NCBI GenBank assembly: GCA_003518245.1
Contig: DOZA01000067.1
Coordinates: 1-5,183, forward strand
Origin: Bacteroidales bacterium
Lineage (GTDB): Bacteria > Bacteroidota > Bacteroidia > Bacteroidales > VadinHA17
Length of the DNA stretch: 5,183 nucleotides
Reading direction: 5' to 3'
Shown: piece by piece, positions 1 to 5,183 of the stretch
How positions within the stretch are numbered: the first letter of the stretch is position 1
Layout: every line of letters begins with the position of its first letter
Notes under the pieces: model-generated
The model's input: the letters and a program-made list of their open reading frames with translations, nothing else
What the model was told of the DNA's origin: nothing
Database searches by the model: none
Position numbers and translations under genes: made by a program

Positions 1-509
1 TCATACCATTCCCTGACCCTTCTTATCCCATCCGTGGTATGACCCTGATTTCCCATTTGCGATATTATTCTATAATATACCACCGCTTTCTTAAGACTTC
101 TCACCTGCCATATATCATGAGCCAGGGGTTTCTCAACATAAACATGTTTTCCCAGCTGAATGGCTGCCATTGCAGGTGCGTAATGAGTATGGTTAAGTGT
201 GGAAATTATTACTGCATCAATCTCACCGGCTATCTTATCGAACATTATCCTGAAATCCCTGAACCGTTTTGCTTTGGGAAAAGCTTCGAAACCGCCGTCA
301 GCCATATTATCATCAACATCACACAAAGCAACTATATTCTCATTGGTGCATACCTCCCAGTTCTTCTCCCCTCTTCCTCCTACACCAATAACTGCTATAT
401 TAATTTTATTTGAAGGAGAGCAACTGTAAAGTCCTGGTAAAATAATAATCCCTGCTGAAGAATATGCTGCAGTTTTCAGAAATGATCTCCTCGAAAGCTT
501 ATTGCCCAT
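1..509 (-). CDS. Tat-exported Gfo/Idh/MocA oxidoreductase, 3' end outside window
   Basis: Probable NAD(P)-dependent sugar or cyclitol oxidoreductase, exported already folded with its cofactor. The first 169 codons are present, without internal stops, and run off the left edge; relatives are usually about 400-480 residues, so roughly the N-terminal Rossmann part is seen. Residues 1-30 form a twin-arginine leader: SRRSFLKT (6-13), a hydrophobic core, then LYSC (27-30), a near-lipobox that may make it a Tat lipoprotein. The nucleotide-binding fold follows: INIAVIGVGGRG (36-47) with the glycine motif, VALCDVD (60-66) ending strand 2 with the acidic residues that typically contact the cofactor ribose, IDAVIISTLNHTH (97-109), GKHVYVEKPLAHD (120-132) carrying the family's EKP motif with the usually catalytic Lys127, and QMGNQGHTTDGIRRVREWY (151-169), which is characteristic of the Tat-exported group. 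Asn106 stands where many relatives have Asp (TPDHTH). The ATG at 509 is fixed by the leader and by overlap with the upstream stop. The substrate is unknown. Confidence 0.9.
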   Translation of the reverse strand, partial: MGNKLSRRSFLKTAAYSSAGIIILPGLYSCSPSNKINIAVIGVGGRGEKNWEVCTNENIVALCDVDDNMADGGFEAFPKAKRFRDFRIMFDKIAGEIDAVIISTLNHTHYAPAMAAIQLGKHVYVEKPLAHDIWQVRSLKKAVVYYRIISQMGNQGHTTDGIRRVREWY

Positions 510-511
510 TA
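507..511 (-). other. TAATG stop/start overlap (translational coupling)
   Basis: On the minus strand the TAA of the LamG gene (511-509) shares its last A with the ATG of the oxidoreductase gene (509-507). The preceding coding-strand bases (TATTTCAAG) contain no Shine-Dalgarno sequence, so the downstream start probably depends on ribosomes that have just terminated. This is direct evidence that the two genes are on one transcript and suggests their products are made in linked amounts. Confidence 0.85.
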
Positions 512-2593
512 CTTGAAATATATTTGATATGATTCCTGATTCTGGGATTCACCGTTTATCCATAGTATTAATTCATCACCATTAAGAGTATTTACCACTC
601 CTGTTCTATAATCCAGACCATTTTCTAATGTTCGTTTCCCTTTTATGATCTTAGCTATTCTAGCACCTGTATTCTTCATGATTATACAGACATTTACCAT
701 TGGTGATTCCTTACTGGCAGATATAGTTAGTTCAATTTTTTCAGGTTTCTCTTTATCTTTCCAGCCAAGTATATAAGCTCGCTGTGTCTTGTCATAGCCT
801 GAATTATTGAATCCACTATTTTTAATTATTATTTCAGGTGCATTATTCCATGATCTTGCCAGTGACGCCAGATCAACTGGTGAAGAAGTGGAAGCGCCAT
901 ACAGCCATGTATACCAGTAGGTATTATTTTCTCCTTTATGATTAGGCGGGCTACCCCAGGCCAGTGAGAAGTGTGATGCACGGTCTGCTGCCTGGCAATA
1001 TCTTCCATCTGATAGATTTTGTGCCACCGGCCAATGATTCCACCACGGGAAATGAGAAACATCCTCTCTTTGCTCAATACCAAATACCGCCATTGTATTT
1101 TCAGGTTCAAAAATTGTAAATGGTTTATTTTCAGATTTCAGGTTCACTATCTGTATTACAGGGTCTGGCGGATTTTCACCCTTTTTAAATTCAGGTGCAC
1201 CATTAGCCCACGAATAGGTATAATGTTCACCTTGCATATTTACCAGGGTCATAGCATCCAGGTGAATATTGTCTTCAGGCGTGGTCCCGGGCTGGCAGAG
1301 AACTATTGATTCGGATGGATGAAGTGGATTCCCCGTGCTATGTTCAATCACTTTCCTCACGCCTATCCCGTCAGGGTAGAAAGTAAAATATTCATCCACA
1401 CAATCCTGCCATCCTGTTATCTCATCCACCTGCGAGAATTTTCTCCTGACAGAAACCGGGATATATCTCCAGTGAACTACAACCCTTGCATCGGTATTCT
1501 CAATAATTCTCACATGAGAATAAAGACAGTGGGGATCAATCATATGTTCAAAACAGCCATCCAGCTCGTCAAAATATTCAGCGCTCTGGTCGGCCATCCA
1601 CTGTCCGTTCTCCATAACCCATACCGGTGAATATCTTGTTCCTCTCCAAAAAACTACTTTTATAGGAGAATCATCGAACTGGACAACAATATCTGTATGA
1701 TCGCTTACCCTCCATAAAGCATCCCATTCTTCATAATATTTCAATTTAGTGTAATAAGCACCAAATTTCCCCGGGCCTGTCGGACCTGAAGGCATAATCC
1801 TCACCGGGATATCAGGTTCGCCAATGGAACTTTGCTTAGAAGCTTCTTCCATTATCATTTCTTTACTGATAACCCCACTGTAAAGCTTTATTTCATCACA
1901 TATACCATCCAGTGAAAACCAGGATGGTAATGTGGCATATGTACGCACCGGATTAGAAGGAATCACCTTCTCAGCATTTCTTCCCATTAAAACATCAGTA
2001 TTATTATTTATAGAGACCTTTCCTGATAATTCCAGGCTACCCGAGAATATACCATTAATATAAATTTCTAATCCCTTATTACTATCAAAAGTTGCAGCAA
2101 TATGGTTCCACTTCCGCAGGTCAATTTGACTTGTTGTAATACATCTGTTCCATTTACCGTTTACTGACACAAACAGGCCAGCTTCTCCCTGTGGGCCGAT
2201 ACCAAAATAAAAACCTGAGCTTTGTTTCTCATTTTGACTTACCACTGGACACCAGTTCCATGGATAGGTAGCCAGAGCAATCCATGCTTCCACAGAGAAC
2301 GCATCTTCCAGTTTATCCGTGTATAAATTATTGCTGCGTACTTGGGTAGTGAATCCATCCATTTTAATACATTTGCCAACAACTCCATCCACAAATTTAT
2401 AATTCCCACTAATCGTATATCCTTTATCAATACTCATATCAGGGGATATTCCTGATGCCGGATTGTCAAACTTCCAGCGTGCTATAAGTTCCGGATCCTT
2501 TGGGTTAATGTTCTGAATATCAATATTCTCAGCTTTAGTACTCAGAATAAACATGATAATAAATCCTGAAAGAAGCATTAATCTATTACTCAT
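509..2593 (-). CDS. Secreted LamG-domain protein with unassigned C-terminal region
   Basis: A 694-residue exported protein of unknown activity, probably carbohydrate-active. Residues 1-21 form a Sec signal peptide (a positive N-terminus, the core LMLLSGFIIMFIL, and a likely signal peptidase I site TKA|EN), so it is periplasmic or secreted rather than a lipoprotein. Residues about 36-250 form a LamG/concanavalin A-like domain: ELIARWKFDN, AFSVEAWIAL, RKWNHIAATFD, LEIYINGIFSG and DGICDEIKLYSGVIS are the recurring strand motifs of that fold. Residues about 260-694 do not match a domain I can name. They are rich in aromatic, His and Arg residues (WRVSDHTDIVVQFDD, FWRGTRYSPVW, SHVRIIENTDARVVVHWRY, FPWWNHWPVAQNLSDGRY, DRASHFSLAW) and look mainly beta-stranded. 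I have an impression of similar 'WWNHWPVAQ' proteins annotated only as hypothetical or LamG-containing in polysaccharide-degrading bacteria, but this cannot be checked here. Ten cysteines may form disulfides. The start ATG at 2593 fits the signal peptide, and the TAA overlaps the next start. It could be a lyase, glycosidase or binding protein. Confidence 0.8.
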   Translation of the reverse strand: MSNRLMLLSGFIIMFILSTKAENIDIQNINPKDPELIARWKFDNPASGISPDMSIDKGYTISGNYKFVDGVVGKCIKMDGFTTQVRSNNLYTDKLEDAFSVEAWIALATYPWNWCPVVSQNEKQSSGFYFGIGPQGEAGLFVSVNGKWNRCITTSQIDLRKWNHIAATFDSNKGLEIYINGIFSGSLELSGKVSINNNTDVLMGRNAEKVIPSNPVRTYATLPSWFSLDGICDEIKLYSGVISKEMIMEEASKQSSIGEPDIPVRIMPSGPTGPGKFGAYYTKLKYYEEWDALWRVSDHTDIVVQFDDSPIKVVFWRGTRYSPVWVMENGQWMADQSAEYFDELDGCFEHMIDPHCLYSHVRIIENTDARVVVHWRYIPVSVRRKFSQVDEITGWQDCVDEYFTFYPDGIGVRKVIEHSTGNPLHPSESIVLCQPGTTPEDNIHLDAMTLVNMQGEHYTYSWANGAPEFKKGENPPDPVIQIVNLKSENKPFTIFEPENTMAVFGIEQREDVSHFPWWNHWPVAQNLSDGRYCQAADRASHFSLAWGSPPNHKGENNTYWYTWLYGASTSSPVDLASLARSWNNAPEIIIKNSGFNNSGYDKTQRAYILGWKDKEKPEKIELTISASKESPMVNVCIIMKNTGARIAKIIKGKRTLENGLDYRTGVVNTLNGDELILWINGESQNQESYQIYFK

Positions 2594-2614
2594 ATTCTTT
2601 AATTAATTAATGAT
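2594..2614 (-). other. 21-bp intergenic spacer with AT-rich palindrome
   Basis: This is the only non-coding DNA in the window. It separates the stop codon of the glycosidase gene from the ATG of the LamG gene. It holds the perfect palindrome TTAATTAATTAA (2599-2610) and, on the coding strand, a weak purine run AAAGAA just before the ATG. There is no Shine-Dalgarno-like AGGAGG, which is usual for Bacteroidota, where AT-rich unstructured leaders favour initiation. It is too short for a promoter or a terminator hairpin, so it supports co-transcription of the two genes. Confidence 0.6.
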
Positions 2615-5183
2615 TTACTTTATTATTTTGATTGATTCATTCTTTTTGGTCTCGAATATTAACAGGTCACCTTTTACTCTCCCTGATTTTTCACCATTCC
2701 TGAATATCTCTGGCCTTGACCCGGGCCACGGGTTCTTTACCCTGCAAATTCCACCATACTGCGATTCTATTTTCACTTCATCAATACTTTTGTTATTTAT
2801 TGAACATTTAACTATAAAACCTCCCCTTGCCAGCAAATTAAACCTAGCATCCCACTCATCAGGCCAGGTGGGAAACAGGTATATAACAGGTTCACCGCCA
2901 GGTTCCGGTGGAACGCTCTGCATTAAAGCATTATTCAGTGCTGTTGCTACATTACCCAGTCGTTGGCATCCAATTGCTCCGGGACCTTCTCTTAAAGTAA
3001 GCCTGTTAGGCAGTACTAATACTTTCCCTGAGCCTTCCCAGTCACAAAAATCCTTATCCGGTGAAATATCTGAGCTTATTTGATTTGGTATGAGGTATTT
3101 CAAAGCATCACTCCTGCCCAGCAAGGCAGCAGCAACAGGCCTCTTATCAAGTACATGGACAGAAGTAGAATCATTTATTCCTCCAGAATAGCCAGCATCA
3201 AATGCAGCATTAGCTTTTTGTAAAATTTCTTTATCAGAGGTAGCGACACTACATAAGTCGTAATAAATCATATGCTGTGGATTGTCAACGACCCCATGCC
3301 CTGCCGGAGGGACACATCCAATCCAGTAATCTGGCTCATCATCCTTATATTCATTCAGGTCCCTGACGGAAGGAAGGGGAGCAATATTCTCAATTAATTC
3401 TTCCCATACACCTATCATGTCATGGTCTGTGCCAAGTATTTTTGCTGAACGTAATAATATGGGGGTCAATCCTCTGATAGCAGCAATGTCAGTAAAAGAG
3501 TTATGAGCATCCCATATCCCTTCAAGATTATTGGTATGGTACAAATGATATTTTCCATCATCTTCTTTGACAAGTCCTGGATAATTGCGATAGAATTCAA
3601 CTGCACCCCTGATAACAGGATAAGCGTAATCTCTAAGCCAGTTGGTATCATTTGAATATTCATACTTCAGCCAGAAAGAGTAAGCTATCTCTGCAGTAGC
3701 AGAAAAAATATGTGTTACATGCCCGAAAGGTCCCACACCTTTTTCAGGTATCATCCAGTGTCCGTCCTCCCAATGACCTACTGTAACCCAGTTCCACCGC
3801 GGATTATGCTTCGGTTTTGTTTCTGCATATCGTCTGAACCGTTCCGTCCTCTCATCCCATGGTTTTCTTAGCATGTAAAGGTCACGCATCTCTGCAGCTA
3901 TATCCTCAGGCATTTCTTCAAGACCATCAAAAAAAGTGGTTTCAGGAAACCATAAACCCTTCGATCCCCATTGCTGACGGGCTGCCAGTGCATAGGAGTC
4001 GAGGTGCTTACTGAACATTGAAAACAGAGGATCCATTATTTCCAGCCTGTTTGTAGGAGGTAGGGCATTATAATAACAGCTCTGGTTATTCCACCAGTAT
4101 TGTGAGCCCCACTCCCTCATATCACCGTTTGTATACCACAACATCCCTCCATACCGGGGCGGATAAAGACCTCTTGACGAACAAGACATTATATATTGAA
4201 AATATGTATAATGCTTCTCGACATTGTCAGCGACACCATCCTCACTATGAAGATCAACATATGATTTTGACCAGAAATCATGCCACCAGGCAGAGTTATC
4301 CGAGAAATGCTTTTCGAAACCATAACCGGCAGCGTATTCTAGATTGTTTAAAGCAATACTGATTGATTCTGAAAGATCCTTGGCACCACCATCTGAAGAT
4401 ACAAAAATTGTAAATTTACCCTTCCCTGGAGCAGCAACCAGACTGACAGTTGACTCGTTAATATACCTGGCCTCGCTATCCCTGCCTCTTATGGTAACTG
4501 CAACAACAGAGCTATTGTAGAAATCATTTTCACTGAATTCCTGGCTGAGCAAAATATTATTTCCATGGATATGTAACTGTGACTGGGATGAATGCCCTCT
4601 TCTCCTTACACGCACGATATGATTCTCAGTCAATTTAAAATTCTCTCCTTGAGAGTATTGCATTATATACCGTAGCATTCTGAGATCAATACTAACGGGT
4701 GTTGGTACAGTCCTGTTATCTTCAATCTCTATAGCAAATACATCCCTTTCATTCAGAGCAATCATTCGTAGCGTCAGCTCCTTTCCTTTAACATTCATTA
4801 TACCATCATAAAGATGCAGATGCTGATTGAAGTGCTGAGATGTAAAGACATCATCACCATAATCAACAACATTTATATCAATATAGCCACAGCCACTGGC
4901 ATAATCGCTGTGCCTTTCCATAAAGCTATCTGTTGACTTATTGACTGCAAATACATCATTCCTGTTGATCTGCATCTTAACAGCAAATGGTGTGGTCCAT
5001 ACAAGGGTTCCCATCTGGCCGTTTCCAAGAGGTATTCCGGATTCACTTCTTTTTACCGGCACATTATATACCAGATCAGCTTCGGAAACAAGTTTTCGTA
5101 AATATGCTTCATCATATACTTCAGCTTGCTGCAGACATGCATATCCGGTTATTACGCTCATTAAATGAAATATAACTAATAAG
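2615..5183 (-). CDS. GH95-like secreted glycoside hydrolase, 5' end outside window
   Basis: Probable exported glycosidase acting on an oligo- or polysaccharide in the periplasm or at the cell surface. Numbering is from the ATG at 5161 (848 residues to the TAA at 2617-2615). The layout matches GH95-type enzymes: an N-terminal beta-sandwich (about 30-300) opening with the PLGNGQMG motif (44-51), a linker, an (alpha/alpha)6 barrel (about 310-750) with WGSQYWWNNQSCYYN (351-365), HTNNLEGIWD (542-551, candidate general acid Glu547) and LNNALMQS (742-749), and a C-terminal beta-domain with LFPTWPDEW and LLARGGF (762-782). The length suits the family. The N-terminus may match DUF5703-type domains. 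The ATG at 5161 is probably not the start: the frame stays open upstream and adds LLVIFHL before MSVITGYACLQQA, making a hydrophobic signal-peptide core. GH95 is known for alpha-L-fucosidases and alpha-L-galactosidases, but several expected active-site residues differ here, so I do not assign a sugar. A distinct GH95-related family is the main alternative. Confidence 0.8.
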   Translation of the reverse strand, partial: LLVIFHLMSVITGYACLQQAEVYDEAYLRKLVSEADLVYNVPVKRSESGIPLGNGQMGTLVWTTPFAVKMQINRNDVFAVNKSTDSFMERHSDYASGCGYIDINVVDYGDDVFTSQHFNQHLHLYDGIMNVKGKELTLRMIALNERDVFAIEIEDNRTVPTPVSIDLRMLRYIMQYSQGENFKLTENHIVRVRRRGHSSQSQLHIHGNNILLSQEFSENDFYNSSVVAVTIRGRDSEARYINESTVSLVAAPGKGKFTIFVSSDGGAKDLSESISIALNNLEYAAGYGFEKHFSDNSAWWHDFWSKSYVDLHSEDGVADNVEKHYTYFQYIMSCSSRGLYPPRYGGMLWYTNGDMREWGSQYWWNNQSCYYNALPPTNRLEIMDPLFSMFSKHLDSYALAARQQWGSKGLWFPETTFFDGLEEMPEDIAAEMRDLYMLRKPWDERTERFRRYAETKPKHNPRWNWVTVGHWEDGHWMIPEKGVGPFGHVTHIFSATAEIAYSFWLKYEYSNDTNWLRDYAYPVIRGAVEFYRNYPGLVKEDDGKYHLYHTNNLEGIWDAHNSFTDIAAIRGLTPILLRSAKILGTDHDMIGVWEELIENIAPLPSVRDLNEYKDDEPDYWIGCVPPAGHGVVDNPQHMIYYDLCSVATSDKEILQKANAAFDAGYSGGINDSTSVHVLDKRPVAAALLGRSDALKYLIPNQISSDISPDKDFCDWEGSGKVLVLPNRLTLREGPGAIGCQRLGNVATALNNALMQSVPPEPGGEPVIYLFPTWPDEWDARFNLLARGGFIVKCSINNKSIDEVKIESQYGGICRVKNPWPGSRPEIFRNGEKSGRVKGDLLIFETKKNESIKIIK

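Noticed and set aside
39..429. Two overlapping plus-strand open frames opposite the oxidoreductase gene
   Set aside because: They are antisense to a gene with a clear Tat leader and Rossmann motifs, have low-complexity translations without recognisable domains, and overlap each other in different frames.
1..509. Oxidoreductase as a truncated pseudogene
   Set aside because: The frame is open through to the window edge with all expected N-terminal motifs in order. The truncation is due to the window boundary.
829..1110. Minus-strand open frame of 93 codons inside the LamG gene
   Set aside because: It is an alternate frame of the conserved region coding FPWWNHWPVAQ in the main frame. There is no frameshift in the main gene that would call for it.
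2599..2610. Palindrome TTAATTAATTAA as an operator or terminator
   Set aside because: It is a short AT-only palindrome with no GC stem and sits in an AT-rich 21-bp spacer, so chance and base composition explain it.
2610..3083. Plus-strand open frame of 157 codons
   Set aside because: It lies opposite the conserved C-terminal domain of the GH95-like enzyme (LFPTWPDEW, LLARGGF), and its translation shows no family features, so it is a shadow frame.

Overview
The window reads as part of a polysaccharide-degradation operon from an AT-rich Gram-negative bacterium, most likely Bacteroidota (Planctomycetota, Verrucomicrobiota or Lentisphaerota cannot be excluded). The reasons are a base composition of roughly 40% GC by eye, start codons without Shine-Dalgarno sequences, three consecutive exported proteins of carbohydrate metabolism, and a Tat-exported Gfo/Idh/MocA oxidoreductase of a type common in those phyla. 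No 16S, tRNA or other taxonomic marker is present.

All real genes lie on the minus strand, so the transcription order runs from the right edge to the left. (1) From the right edge to 2615 is a large GH95-like (alpha/alpha)6-barrel glycoside hydrolase. Its frame stays open to the window edge and encodes part of a signal peptide there, so the true start lies outside. (2) After a 21-bp spacer, 2593-509 encodes a secreted 694-residue protein with an N-terminal LamG (concanavalin A-like) domain and a C-terminal region of about 430 residues that I cannot assign to a named family. (3) The stop codon of that gene overlaps the next start codon (TAATG), and from 509 to the left edge runs the first 169 codons of a Gfo/Idh/MocA-family NAD(P)-dependent oxidoreductase with a twin-arginine leader. 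The remainder lies beyond the left edge.

The 21-bp gap and the overlapping start/stop imply one transcript. The inferred division of labour is that the barrel enzyme removes sugars from an oligo- or polysaccharide, the LamG protein binds and perhaps modifies or cleaves the glycan, and the oxidoreductase oxidises or reduces a sugar at the periplasmic face. The substrate cannot be read from the sequence. No SusC/SusD, sulfatase, regulator, promoter, terminator, mobile element, CRISPR array or RNA gene is visible, and no stretch over 300 bases lacks a gene.

The two points most worth following are the unassigned, aromatic- and His/Arg-rich C-terminal region of the LamG protein, and the apparent replacement of key GH95 fucosidase catalytic residues in the barrel enzyme.
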